From: Prevotella sp.
Lineage (GTDB): Bacteria > Bacteroidota > Bacteroidia > Bacteroidales > Bacteroidaceae
DNA length: 64,000 bases
Direction of reading: 5' to 3'
NCBI GenBank assembly: GCA_017458005.1
Contig: JAFTGH010000054.1
Location: forward strand, 25,571-89,570
Below the pieces are notes generated by a model. That model was not told where the DNA came from. It saw nothing but the letters and a program-made list of their open reading frames with translations, and did not search any database. The position numbers and the translations under genes are program-made. Each line of letters opens with the position of its first letter. Positions within the stretch are counted from its first letter, which is position 1. Positions 1-9,037 of this stretch are shown one piece after another.

Positions 1-2
1 GA

Positions 3-584
3 CCGCTCGTCGCTGTTATTGATACGAACACATTGGCAGCACTCGGTCTCAAGCAAATTCTACAGAACGTCATGCCTATCATGACGGTAGATACGTATGG
101 CTCTTTCGCCGAACTGGAAGCCAATCATCCAGATAAGTATATCCATTATTTTGTGGCTATGAATATTGTCTTGCAAGAAAGACAATTCTTTCAGGAAAGA
201 CAACGAAAGACCATTGTCCTGACCCTCCAGTTAGAAGAAACCGCACAACTGTCGGAGTTCCATAGTTTATGTATCAACCAACCTGAGCCACAACTGATTC
301 GCCAACTATTGATGTTGGAGCAGCATGCGCATGGAGGGGGAAAGAATCTGCCCCCGTTACCCAAAGTACTGCAACAGAAGATACTGACCGACCGTGAGAT
401 TGAGGTGATGTCCCTCATCGTCCAAGGATATATCAACAAAGAGATAGCCGACAAGTTGAATATCGGACTTGCAACCGTCATCACCCATCGCAAGAATATC
501 ATGGATAAGTTGGGAATGAAAAGCGTATCCGCACTCACTATATATGCAGTGATGCACGGATACGTAGATATCAATAATATTTAG
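3..584 (+). CDS. LuxR-family transcriptional regulator (5' partial)
   Basis: The reading frame is open through the left edge, so the start lies outside the window; an internal TTG at 33 is not a credible start. The first ~110 visible residues look like a degenerate receiver-type domain (VAVIDTNTLAALGL near the edge). The last ~65 residues are a GerE/LuxR helix-turn-helix (LTDREIEVMSLIVQG, NKEIADKL, VITHRKNIMDKLG). It is convergent with the hemerythrin-LuxR gene: the two stops are only 5 bp apart and the two C-terminal domains are clearly paralogous. A DNA-binding regulator role is established for the family; the signal is unknown because the N-terminus is cut off. Confidence 0.85.
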   Translation, partial: PLVAVIDTNTLAALGLKQILQNVMPIMTVDTYGSFAELEANHPDKYIHYFVAMNIVLQERQFFQERQRKTIVLTLQLEETAQLSEFHSLCINQPEPQLIRQLLMLEQHAHGGGKNLPPLPKVLQQKILTDREIEVMSLIVQGYINKEIADKLNIGLATVITHRKNIMDKLGMKSVSALTIYAVMHGYVDINNI

Positions 585-589
585 TAACC

Positions 590-1549
590 TTACAACTTAA
601 CGGCGGAAATATCGACAAGTCCGTTGACAATAGCATAGATGGTCAGTCCCGCCGGGGAATGAATCTGTAACTTTCGGGCAATATTCCTACGATGCGTAAT
701 AACTGTGTTTGTTGAGATACAGAGATGGTCGGCTATCTCCTTATTAGACATACCCTGCACCAAGGATATGATCACATCCCTCTCACGGTCAGACAAAGCG
801 TCACTATTATCCTGTCCGCTCTTAAAGACCATTGAGGAGATATTCTTCGTCACATCATTCTGCTTCTGCTGGGCTTCCAAACGACGGACGGCAGGCACGA
901 ATATCTGATCCTCCACCTCCGCATGCAACTTCAGCCACTCCTCATTATTATAAATATCATAAAGGGTCGCCGTCAACTTATTGTTGCTATGGGGATCGGA
1001 AGGCAGGTATTTGATAATCATCAACTTCAACTCACGCAATGCCTTATCCGTCGACTCATGGTGCTTTGAGAAAGTCTCCACGTTATAGTCATTCATCGCA
1101 CGTCCCTCCAACAAGGCTGTCACATAAGGGAAGAGAGTCTTCTCCTCATACTTCATGTGACGCTGTATCTCACGGGCATAGCCGTCATAGAACTTCATGA
1201 TCAGGTGACCCAAAGAGTCTTTCTCATCAAAACTCTCGGCAAGTTGCCTACGGATTGACGGTAATTGGAAGTCCAGGAAGTAAGCGTGGCTGGCATCTAG
1301 GTAATGAAGCAAGGTATGGACATCTATCTGCTCATCCTCATTATAATTAGAATACCCATTAATAATGAAGTTCACCACAGCAAGGAAAGTATAGGTATCC
1401 ACTTGGTTCATCTCACACGTCTCCTGTACGGTCTTATCTCCAAATCCGAGATTGATACCAAAACTACCTAAAGCCTGCAACAGGTTATAGTCGTCCTTGA
1501 TAAGCGTTATCATCTTATCACTAGGTTCATACATCTTCAAATTCTTCAT
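590..1549 (-). CDS. Hemerythrin-domain LuxR-type regulator
   Basis: 319 aa from ATG at 1549. An in-frame extension to 1585 exists, but 1549 is preceded by an AAGG-containing leader and lies downstream of a good promoter. Residues ~80-225 form a hemerythrin HHE-like bundle with His/Glu clusters (HYLDASHAYF, RHMKYEEKTLFPY, FSKHHEST, LHAEVEDQIF) able to hold a di-iron centre. Residues ~251-315 are a LuxR helix-turn-helix (LSDRERDVIISLVQG, VITHRRNIARKL). The fusion suggests a cytoplasmic regulator sensing O2, NO or iron state. It is divergent from the porin/imelysin/cytochrome operon, its most likely target; that link is inferred from position. Confidence 0.85.
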   Translation of the reverse strand: MKNLKMYEPSDKMITLIKDDYNLLQALGSFGINLGFGDKTVQETCEMNQVDTYTFLAVVNFIINGYSNYNEDEQIDVHTLLHYLDASHAYFLDFQLPSIRRQLAESFDEKDSLGHLIMKFYDGYAREIQRHMKYEEKTLFPYVTALLEGRAMNDYNVETFSKHHESTDKALRELKLMIIKYLPSDPHSNNKLTATLYDIYNNEEWLKLHAEVEDQIFVPAVRRLEAQQKQNDVTKNISSMVFKSGQDNSDALSDRERDVIISLVQGMSNKEIADHLCISTNTVITHRRNIARKLQIHSPAGLTIYAIVNGLVDISAVKL

Positions 1550-1581
1550 ATCTATATACCTTATTAATATATATTGATGAT

Positions 1582-1614
1582 GCAAAAGTACTGCTTTTGC
1601 GGGATATTTGCAAT
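1582..1614 (-). promoter_or_regulatory. Promoter of the hemerythrin-LuxR gene with overlapping inverted repeat
   Basis: On the minus strand a TACTTTTG -7 box (1590-1583) lies 20 bases after ATTG (1614-1611), matching the Bacteroidota promoter layout. The -7 box is inside an inverted repeat, GCAAAAG-N5-CTTTTGC (1582-1600), which could be an operator. Confidence 0.55.
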
Positions 1615-1644
1615 ACTTTTACACAATTTCATCATTTTTAGGTA

Positions 1645-1675
1645 TTGTCAGAAATACCGAAACAACCTACCTTTG
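1645..1675 (+). promoter_or_regulatory. Promoter of the porin-imelysin-cytochrome operon
   Basis: TTG at 1645-1647, 20 bases, then TACCTTTG at 1668-1675, placing the transcription start about 25 bases before the porin start at 1704. No other strong promoter is seen before 9028, in keeping with one operon. Confidence 0.6.
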
Positions 1676-1703
1676 CATGCGGAAAAGAGAAAGGAAATAA
1701 AGT

Positions 1704-3077
1704 ATGATGAAAAGATTAATATCAGTAACTTTTGCCTTCTTGGCAATATCTACAGTTAGCGCTGCTGAACCAGAAGAACTTCTGAGTCCCAAGACAGATG
1801 GGGTTAATAACGTTCAGGCAAAAGCGTCTAACAATAATGACTATGAGAAATGGCGCATCGGTAGTTATGGTGAGATGCTGGCTGCATTTAAGGACTATGG
1901 ATTGAATCGTTTCTATGGTAATAGTGCTGGTAATACCAAAAAGAATCATAACGAGATATCCATTCCACGTTTTATCTTACAAGGAGAGTATAAGATTACC
2001 TCTAAATGGATTCTCAGTGCAGAAATAGAATTTGAGGCTGGCGGTACAGGTTCTGCCATAGAAATGGAAGCCCAGTCTGGTAGTGAGAATGGTGAGTATG
2101 AGACTGAAACGGAGAAAGGTGGAGAGGTTGCTTTGGAGCAATTCCATATCACCCGACTGATTATTCCTGAGTTTAATGTCCGTGTTGGTCATCTGATTTT
2201 ACCCGTAGGCTTAACCAACTCCCACCACGAGCCATTGAATTTCTTCACAGCCGCTCGCCCTGAGGGTGCCACTACCCTACTCGCCTCGACATGGCATGAG
2301 ACGGGTTTGGAGTTTTTTGGAACTTTCGGTAAGGGTGCCGCCACTTTCGATTATCAGGCTATGGTTACCACGGGACTTAATCCAAATGGCTTTGACTGCT
2401 ACAATTGGATCAAGAAGGCAAAACAGGGTTTCTTGGAAGTAGATAATTTCTCTGCTCCTGCCTATACCGTCCGTTTAGACTGGAGAGGTGTTCCCGGTCT
2501 CCGTATTGGCGCGTCCATGCTCTTTAACCCCAATGCAGGAAAGAACGCCGACAAGTTAATCACTTATGATGACTTAGACAAAATCAATGTCTTCGTTTAT
2601 TCTTTCGATGCCCAATACATCAATAAATATGTGACTGCGCGTGCCAACTATCTGTCAGGTAACATTACAGAGACTGTCGGCATCACGGCAACCAATCGCC
2701 GTTACTCCAATAAATCTCCCTACAGCCGTATGGGACCTGTCGCCAAACGTGCAGTGGACTGGAGCGCAGAAGTAGGTGTCAATTTGAAGTCGTTCTTCCC
2801 TGGTGTGAAAGGCTTCCCCGTTGTCTATCCTTTTGTACATTATAACTATTATAATCCACAGGAGGAATGTGAGCAAGGACTGATTGGTGACAAGCGTTGT
2901 CAAGTTAGCCTCTGGAGTATGGGACTGAACTGGCGACCACTTCCCAACCTTGTTGTAAAAGCCGACTACACGACCCGCCAGATTGGTACCAGCAAGATGT
3001 TTGGAAGTAGTGATTACAACAGTGAGAATGAGTTCCGTATTGGGGTCGCCTACCAATTATGGTTTGCCAAGAAATAA
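1704..3077 (+). CDS. Outer-membrane beta-barrel porin-like protein
   Basis: 457 aa with a signal peptide (hydrophobic core to about residue 20, cleavage near VSA-AEPEE). The body shows alternating hydrophobic beta strands and ends in an aromatic-rich strand (AYQLWF), as expected for a barrel. It is the first gene of a tight run encoding imelysin, a di-haem oxidoreductase, Porin_O_P, a c-type lipoprotein, a Rid-fold protein and CcsBA. In this setting it may pass an iron, haem or small oxidisable substrate through the outer membrane. The substrate is not shown by the sequence. ATG at 1707 is an equally possible start. Confidence 0.75.
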   Translation: MMKRLISVTFAFLAISTVSAAEPEELLSPKTDGVNNVQAKASNNNDYEKWRIGSYGEMLAAFKDYGLNRFYGNSAGNTKKNHNEISIPRFILQGEYKITSKWILSAEIEFEAGGTGSAIEMEAQSGSENGEYETETEKGGEVALEQFHITRLIIPEFNVRVGHLILPVGLTNSHHEPLNFFTAARPEGATTLLASTWHETGLEFFGTFGKGAATFDYQAMVTTGLNPNGFDCYNWIKKAKQGFLEVDNFSAPAYTVRLDWRGVPGLRIGASMLFNPNAGKNADKLITYDDLDKINVFVYSFDAQYINKYVTARANYLSGNITETVGITATNRRYSNKSPYSRMGPVAKRAVDWSAEVGVNLKSFFPGVKGFPVVYPFVHYNYYNPQEECEQGLIGDKRCQVSLWSMGLNWRPLPNLVVKADYTTRQIGTSKMFGSSDYNSENEFRIGVAYQLWFAKK

Positions 3078-3113
3078 ATAACAACAAATTAACAATATTA
3101 AATAATTAAACAC

Positions 3114-4271
3114 ATGAAAAAGATTTTTAAGTATGCCCTGCTGTTTATTGCGGCATGTACCCTTTCTTTCAGTTTAGTTGCTTGTGGTGACGACAAGAAC
3201 GACAACCCAAATCCCAATCCAGAGGAGATTGACATCTCAGATGCAGCAAATCTGGACTACAATGAGACAAATGCTACTGCATGGGGAAATTATATGGTTG
3301 CAGTCTCAAAACTGCTAAAGAATGACGCTCAGACTCTTTATGATGAGTGGAATAATGGATATGCTGAGACTTTCAAAAATCACAATTCAACAGAATATGG
3401 CTCTGCTATGGACTGCGTAAGCCAGATTTTTGATGGTTGTGTCGATATTGCTGGTGAGGTCGGTGACACTAAGATTGGTGACCCCTATAATAAATATGTA
3501 GCAGGTAAAACCACTGAGGCTCTCTATGCAGTTGAATCTTGGTACAGTTGGCACTCACGTGACGACTATCGTAACAATATCTATTCTATCCGTAATGCTT
3601 ACTATGGTTCTCGTGATGGTAGCATCAACGCAAACTCTTTGTCTGCACTTCTTGCTGCTAAAAACGCTGACTTGGACACACGAGCAAAAGCACTGATTAA
3701 GGCTGCAGCCGATGCCATCTATGCTATCCCACAGCCATTCCGTAACAACATCAACTCCAAGGAGACTGTTGCCGCCATGGAGGCCTGCGCTGACCTTGGT
3801 GACTTCATCGATACAGAATTGAAGCCTTATTTCCAAGACAACATCAATGATGATGCTACTCTTGACCCTGTTATCAAGCAGTATGTTGATGGTGTTGTTC
3901 TCCCTACTTATAAAGAACTTGCTGAAAAGAACGCTGCCTTGGATAACGCAGTCAATGCTTTCAAGAGCAATCCTTCTAATAATACCTTTGCTGCCTGCGC
4001 AGAGGCATGGCTTTCAGCCCGTGAGCCATGGGAGTCCAGCGAGGCTTTCCTCTTCGGTCCTGTTGACGAACTGGGTCTCGATCCCAATATGGACTCATGG
4101 CCTCTCGACCAAGACATTATTGCACAAATTCTGAAATCTGGTGATTTCAGCAGTCTTGAGTGGAAAGAAGGTGACTCTGATAAGAAAGTTGAGGATGCAC
4201 AAAGTATACGTGGCTTCCACACACTAGAGTTCTTCATCTTCAAAGACGGTAAGGCTCGTACTGTAAAATAA
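3114..4271 (+). CDS. Imelysin-family (IrpA/EfeO-like) lipoprotein
   Basis: 385 aa with a lipobox SLVAC (lipidated Cys24) and an Asp/Asn/Pro-rich tether. The helical domain carries the imelysin signature GFHTLE at 367-372 (GxHxxE, a proposed metal site) and an SAREPWESSEAF segment typical of the family. Imelysins are iron-regulated envelope proteins linked to iron acquisition. Adjacent di-haem oxidoreductase and porin genes are the usual neighbours in Bacteroidota and Proteobacteria, supporting a role in periplasmic iron handling. Confidence 0.92.
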   Translation: MKKIFKYALLFIAACTLSFSLVACGDDKNDNPNPNPEEIDISDAANLDYNETNATAWGNYMVAVSKLLKNDAQTLYDEWNNGYAETFKNHNSTEYGSAMDCVSQIFDGCVDIAGEVGDTKIGDPYNKYVAGKTTEALYAVESWYSWHSRDDYRNNIYSIRNAYYGSRDGSINANSLSALLAAKNADLDTRAKALIKAAADAIYAIPQPFRNNINSKETVAAMEACADLGDFIDTELKPYFQDNINDDATLDPVIKQYVDGVVLPTYKELAEKNAALDNAVNAFKSNPSNNTFAACAEAWLSAREPWESSEAFLFGPVDELGLDPNMDSWPLDQDIIAQILKSGDFSSLEWKEGDSDKKVEDAQSIRGFHTLEFFIFKDGKARTVK

Positions 4272-4296
4272 GGCAATACTCTTAACGCCATACTAG

Positions 4297-4328
4297 AGCG
4301 GAGGTGGAATGAAAATTCCATCTTCGCT
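4297..4328 (+). promoter_or_regulatory. Intercistronic stem-loop with GAAA tetraloop
   Basis: A 14-bp stem (4297-4310 with 4315-4328, two G-U pairs, no mismatches) closes a GAAA tetraloop between the imelysin and oxidoreductase genes. No T-run follows, so it is unlikely to be a full terminator; an mRNA processing or stabilising element is more plausible. Confidence 0.6.
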
Positions 4329-4370
4329 ATTGTGGTTAAAAAGAAATATAATGAAAAAACAGATACATTT

Positions 4371-5825
4371 ATGAACAAATTCCTGAAATATTCCTTCTTA
4401 TTGCCAGGATTTTTTGCATTGTTGTCTTGTAGTGATGATGACAAGTTGGATGTCACCGACATAGAGGTGCCTACAGGCTATGCGCTCTCCGCAGGAACGG
4501 CAACAGGTTTCTACAATTCCTCTGTTGCCTATGACCAAGGAGCCAGATGGCTATCGGGCACCTATAATGCCCGTTTTAACTCGGGAGACCAACTCTATGA
4601 CAATGCTAAGAGTTCCAATGAGAATGGTCACGGCGGTGGTCTTGGTCCTGTCTATGCCGGTTACAGTTGTGGTAGTTGTCACCGTAATGCCGGTCGTACA
4701 GAGCCAACCTACTGGACTAGTTACAAAAATGGTGGCGATGATGGCTCAGGTCCCTATGGCTTTACCGCATCACTTATCTATATCACCCGTAAGAACGGAA
4801 CATTCTTCCCCAATTATGGACGCGTGATTCACGACCAGGCAATATACGGAGTCCAACCAGAAGGAAAACTGAAAGTTAATATCAGGAAACAATCTTTCCA
4901 ATTCCCTGACGGTGAGGAATATGAACTATGTGTACCCCAATGGACAATTACTGATTGGTACGCAGAGGAAATCGCGCCTGAGGACCTTTTCTGCACAGTA
5001 CGTATTCCTTTGCGCCACGTAGGTATGGGACAAATGATGGCTTTAGACCCTCATGAGATAGAAGAACTTGCCCGTCGCAGTAATTATCCTGAATGGGGCA
5101 TCAGTGGACGGTGCAACTATATCAAAGAGCGTGGTAAACTACAATTGGGACTTTCTGGCAATAAGGCACAACATGCAGATCTGACGGTCGAACTCGGATT
5201 CTCCAGTGATATGGGTATGACCAATAGCCGTTACCCAGAGGAGATTTGTGAGGGACAATTGCAGATGGAGGAAGGTTCCATGATGGGACTTGCCTATGAT
5301 TTGCTGGATGTCTCCACAGAGAACATGGAGGATGTTGACCTCTATATGCAGTCTCTTGCTGTTCCCGCCCGTCGTAATGTCAATGATCCTGATGTCATTG
5401 CCGGTGAGCAACTGTTCTATCAGGCAGGCTGCCATCTCTGCCATGTCACAACCCTGCACACTAAGCCCCGTGGCTCCGTACTGCTTGCAGGTACAGAACT
5501 GCCATGGCTTGGTAGCCAGACCATTCATCCCTATTCTGACTACCTGCTTCATGACATGGGCTCAGAGATCATGGGTGTCGGTCTGAACGATAATTTCGTC
5601 AGCGGACTTGCCCGTGGTAACGAGTGGCGAACCACTCCCCTCTGGGGTATTGGACTGCAGAAGAAAGTCAACGGACACACTTACTTCCTGCATGATGGTC
5701 GTGCCCGCAACTTCGTTGAGGCGATTATGTGGCACGGCGGTGAGGGAGAAGCCTCCAAGAACAAATTCAAGAACATGACTAAGGAACAACGTGACCAATT
5801 GATACAATTCCTATGGTCATTGTAA
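4371..5825 (+). CDS. Di-haem oxidoreductase (DUF1111/DHOR, MauG-like) lipoprotein
   Basis: 484 aa from ATG at 4371; the open frame back to a GTG at 4332 runs through the stem-loop flank and is not used. Lipobox LLSC gives Cys20. Two haem c motifs are present: CGSCH (100-104) and CHLCH (354-358). The size and the two-haem layout match the di-haem oxidoreductase family often called thiol oxidoreductase. These enzymes are related to MauG and cytochrome c peroxidases and are regularly found beside imelysin. Its haems would be attached by the CcsBA encoded at the end of the operon. Confidence 0.9.
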   Translation: MNKFLKYSFLLPGFFALLSCSDDDKLDVTDIEVPTGYALSAGTATGFYNSSVAYDQGARWLSGTYNARFNSGDQLYDNAKSSNENGHGGGLGPVYAGYSCGSCHRNAGRTEPTYWTSYKNGGDDGSGPYGFTASLIYITRKNGTFFPNYGRVIHDQAIYGVQPEGKLKVNIRKQSFQFPDGEEYELCVPQWTITDWYAEEIAPEDLFCTVRIPLRHVGMGQMMALDPHEIEELARRSNYPEWGISGRCNYIKERGKLQLGLSGNKAQHADLTVELGFSSDMGMTNSRYPEEICEGQLQMEEGSMMGLAYDLLDVSTENMEDVDLYMQSLAVPARRNVNDPDVIAGEQLFYQAGCHLCHVTTLHTKPRGSVLLAGTELPWLGSQTIHPYSDYLLHDMGSEIMGVGLNDNFVSGLARGNEWRTTPLWGIGLQKKVNGHTYFLHDGRARNFVEAIMWHGGEGEASKNKFKNMTKEQRDQLIQFLWSL

Positions 5826-5859
5826 AAATGATAGAATAAAACGGTAAAAAAATAAAACG

Positions 5860-7125
5860 ATGAAATACAACAGAATCTTTGCCATTGCAATGGCAGCCAT
5901 GCTTTCAGTAAGTACCTTTGCTGAGAACGAGAAGAACGAGAACACAGAGACTCCAAACAATGAGGAAATCCTTTCTAAAATGGATATGGAGAACGGTGTG
6001 ATTCCTATTGCTGATGACCGTGGTTTTACCCTCCAGTCAAAGGATGGTAACTTCGTATTCAAGCCTTACATGTACTTGCAGGGAACCCTCAACTATCGTT
6101 ACTATGACGATGAGGGACTGGATAAGGCTTACAATCAGGACAATGTGGCAAACTCTGGTTTTGCCATGCCATATGCCATCATTGGTTTCACAGGTAAGGC
6201 TTTTGGTAAGATTGACTATAATATCAGCATCAATGCGGCAGGTTCAGGTGGCAATATCTTGCAGCAGGCCTGGATTGACTATGCCGTTAGCCCTGCCTTG
6301 CGTTTCCGTGCTGGTAAGTTTAAGACACCATTTACCCATGCGTATCTGACAACCTTAGGCGAGACGTTGTTTCCCCAAGTTCCCACGTCACTGACGGCAA
6401 GCAGCATCATGCCCTACTCGCTGAATGCTGTTACTCCAACCATCGGTACAGGTTTCGACCTTGGTTTTGAGGTGCATGGTATCATCAAAAACAAATTCGG
6501 CTATGAGGTTGGTATTTTCAACGGCACAGGCTCTTCCGTCAACACTGCCACGAAAGGATTCAGCGATGACAATCATCTGCCCTCACTTCTTTATGCCGGG
6601 CGTCTGACCTACATGCCTAATGGTCCGATGCCACTGACACAGGGTAATGCCAAGATGCAGAACCTCAATAAGATGCTGATTGGCATCAGCGCTAACTACA
6701 ACAACGAGGCTGAGAGTGAGTCGACGAATGATTTCCGTGCCGGATTAGAGTTTGCATGGCTTTACAATAAATGGTATTTTGCCGCTGAGGGCTACTATAT
6801 GCATGTAGGCTTTACCGACCGACAGAAGATTGACGAGACTCTCAACTATTGGGGAGCATACGCACAAGTTGGATACTTTGTGGCACCACAATGGCAACTG
6901 GGTGTTCGCTACGATTTCATGGATCGTAACGGCTCTGGAAAAGATGGTGTGCTGAACATGCCTGCTGCTGTCGTCAACTATTTTGTGCCTAAGACGAACA
7001 TCAAGTTATCAGCAATGTATCAGTACATTGGTCGCACCGGTCATGCCACCCAACTCGACCGTGACATGGACGACCTTGGAGTCTCCAAACATACCGCATG
7101 TGTGATGATGCAATTTGCTTTCTAA
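5860..7125 (+). CDS. Porin_O_P (phosphate-selective porin OprO/OprP-like) protein
   Basis: 421 aa with a signal peptide (cleavage near STFA-ENEK). Features typical of Porin_O_P include the early KPYMYLQG strand, the AWIDY/RAGKFKTPF segment and a C-terminal strand ending in MMQFAF. It should form an outer-membrane barrel. Despite the family name, Bacteroidota members are not reliably phosphate-specific; the operon points instead to traffic linked to haem or iron. Confidence 0.85.
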   Translation: MKYNRIFAIAMAAMLSVSTFAENEKNENTETPNNEEILSKMDMENGVIPIADDRGFTLQSKDGNFVFKPYMYLQGTLNYRYYDDEGLDKAYNQDNVANSGFAMPYAIIGFTGKAFGKIDYNISINAAGSGGNILQQAWIDYAVSPALRFRAGKFKTPFTHAYLTTLGETLFPQVPTSLTASSIMPYSLNAVTPTIGTGFDLGFEVHGIIKNKFGYEVGIFNGTGSSVNTATKGFSDDNHLPSLLYAGRLTYMPNGPMPLTQGNAKMQNLNKMLIGISANYNNEAESESTNDFRAGLEFAWLYNKWYFAAEGYYMHVGFTDRQKIDETLNYWGAYAQVGYFVAPQWQLGVRYDFMDRNGSGKDGVLNMPAAVVNYFVPKTNIKLSAMYQYIGRTGHATQLDRDMDDLGVSKHTACVMMQFAF

Positions 7126-7146
7126 CCAAATAATTTGGATATTTCA

Positions 7147-7863
7147 ATGAAAAGAATTATCTTTGCATCCCTATCACTCCTGACACTTTGGCTGACTTCC
7201 TGTGACGATGGACTCATCTATAAAGAAGTAGCCTACGACACCGTAGGTCGATCAGCGAAGTTGGAAGGAAAGATTACGGGTATAGGAAACTGGGCAGAGG
7301 GATATACAATTGCCATTGCCGGATTCACGGAAGACGATGATTACGCAAGTATCTCGAAAGCCATTCAGGTAGACAATGAAGGCAATGCATCTGTCATCAT
7401 GACGAATATTCCAGATGAGGTGACGAGCGTTCAATTATGCGTGCTTGACCGCCTTCGCCGACATGTGATGACTTTTTATGAAGCAGACATAGAGGGTATC
7501 CGTGACACGATACGTATGGAAGTTGGAACCATCAATGCCAGCATGTTCAATGCGATACAGCAGAGTTACTTAAGTACCACTTGTGCCAACTGTCATGGTG
7601 CCTCCAACCGCACAGCGGCAGGACTCAACCTCACAGAGGGAAATGCCTATCAGGCAATGGTGGGCGTAGACTCTAAAAAGGTAGAGGGCAAGAAGATTGT
7701 TGACCCGAACGATGCCGAGAACAGCGTTCTGCACATGGTACTCAACCAAGAGACCGTCGAGGGTATCAGTATGAACCACTTCGACCTTGTATCAGAAAAG
7801 AACGCACAGAGTATCCTTCCCTTGATTGATAATTGGATCAACAACGGGGCAAAAGAAGAATAA
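7147..7863 (+). CDS. Mono-haem c-type cytochrome lipoprotein
   Basis: 238 aa from ATG at 7147; an upstream in-frame TTG at 7135 lies within the leader. Lipobox LTSC gives Cys19. A single haem c motif CANCH is at 146-150, and the C-terminal half resembles a small cytochrome c fold. The N-terminal ~120 residues look like a beta-rich domain that I do not recognise. It is a likely electron partner of the di-haem oxidoreductase. Confidence 0.8.
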   Translation: MKRIIFASLSLLTLWLTSCDDGLIYKEVAYDTVGRSAKLEGKITGIGNWAEGYTIAIAGFTEDDDYASISKAIQVDNEGNASVIMTNIPDEVTSVQLCVLDRLRRHVMTFYEADIEGIRDTIRMEVGTINASMFNAIQQSYLSTTCANCHGASNRTAAGLNLTEGNAYQAMVGVDSKKVEGKKIVDPNDAENSVLHMVLNQETVEGISMNHFDLVSEKNAQSILPLIDNWINNGAKEE

Positions 7864-7882
7864 ATAGAAAAGAGTAAATAAT

Positions 7883-9028
7883 ATGGAGCAAAAACAACAA
7901 ACCTTTCAATTTGAGAACGCGTTTGCTGAGGTATTCAAGTTTGACAACGGAACGGAGGTCAAGGAGTATCATGCAATGATACATGTCAGCGTCCCCCGAT
8001 TACCTTTCGCCAAGCAATTGGAGGCAGTGCTCAACGCCTATACAGTGCTGATAGAGGAGAAACTTCCTGGTGCACAGGCAGTCTTCAAACGCTACTTCCT
8101 CAGTGATGCTTCGAACCAACAGGACGAAGTGATTGTTGCCGATATGACCGATTGTGCCAAGAGTTATATCCAACAGGCACCCCTTGATGGTACGAAGATT
8201 GCCTTGTGGGTCTATTTCATGACAGGTGTCAGGACATCCATCACTCATGGCGGTCTCTACGCTGTTGAGCACAATGGATTCAAACACCTTTGGAATGGAA
8301 GTGCCCATAACATGGCGGCAAACTCGGAGTATCAGACACGCCTGCTCTTCAATGAGTATAACATGCAACTATTAGAAGAGGGTTGCACCTTGAAAGATAA
8401 CTGCATCCGCACGTGGTTCTTTGTCAATGATGTTGACCTGAACTATGGAGGCGTGGTACGTGCCCGCAACCAGTTTTTCTTCACACAGGGACTGACCGTC
8501 AACACCCATTTCATTGCCTCAACAGGTATTGGTGGCAGACAGGCTGACCCCAATGTGCTGGCACAGATGGACAACTATGCCATCGCAGGCATTGACCAGG
8601 AGCAAATCCACTATCTCTATGCCTCCACCCACCTCAACCGCACCAGCGACTATGGGGTGAGTTTCGAGCGTGGCACCCGTGTCGACTATCAGGACCGCCG
8701 CCACGTATTCATCTCTGGTACGGCAAGTATCAACAACAAGGGTGAGATTATGCATCCAAAGGATATTGTCAAGCAGACCGAGCGCATGTGGGAAAACGTG
8801 GAGGCTTTGTTGAAAGAGGCAGAGTGCACTTTTGAGGACGTAGGCGAGATTGTCGTCTATCTCCGTGATACGGCAGATTATCTCTTGGTAAAGGAAATGT
8901 TTGAGGAACGCTTCCATGGCAAACCATATGTGATTGTCCATGCTCCTGTATGTCGTCCTGGATGGCTCGTCGAGATGGAGTGTATGGCTGTCCGTCAGGT
9001 TGACAATCCTACATTAAAGGCTTTCTAA
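7883..9028 (+). CDS. Rid-family (YjgF/YER057c/UK114-fold) protein
   Basis: 381 aa without a signal peptide, so probably cytoplasmic. The C-terminal ~130 residues have Rid features (RRHVFISGTASIN, ALLKEAECTFEDV, VVYLRDTADY, VHAPVCRPGWLVEMECMA). The N-terminal ~240 residues appear to be a diverged second copy, giving a tandem architecture as in FkbO/Hyg5-like chorismatases. The substrate is unknown. Its place between two cytochrome-related genes is odd for a classical RidA deaminase and suggests a specialised role in the operon. Confidence 0.75.
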   Translation: MEQKQQTFQFENAFAEVFKFDNGTEVKEYHAMIHVSVPRLPFAKQLEAVLNAYTVLIEEKLPGAQAVFKRYFLSDASNQQDEVIVADMTDCAKSYIQQAPLDGTKIALWVYFMTGVRTSITHGGLYAVEHNGFKHLWNGSAHNMAANSEYQTRLLFNEYNMQLLEEGCTLKDNCIRTWFFVNDVDLNYGGVVRARNQFFFTQGLTVNTHFIASTGIGGRQADPNVLAQMDNYAIAGIDQEQIHYLYASTHLNRTSDYGVSFERGTRVDYQDRRHVFISGTASINNKGEIMHPKDIVKQTERMWENVEALLKEAECTFEDVGEIVVYLRDTADYLLVKEMFEERFHGKPYVIVHAPVCRPGWLVEMECMAVRQVDNPTLKAF

Positions 9029-9037
9029 TGATGAATA

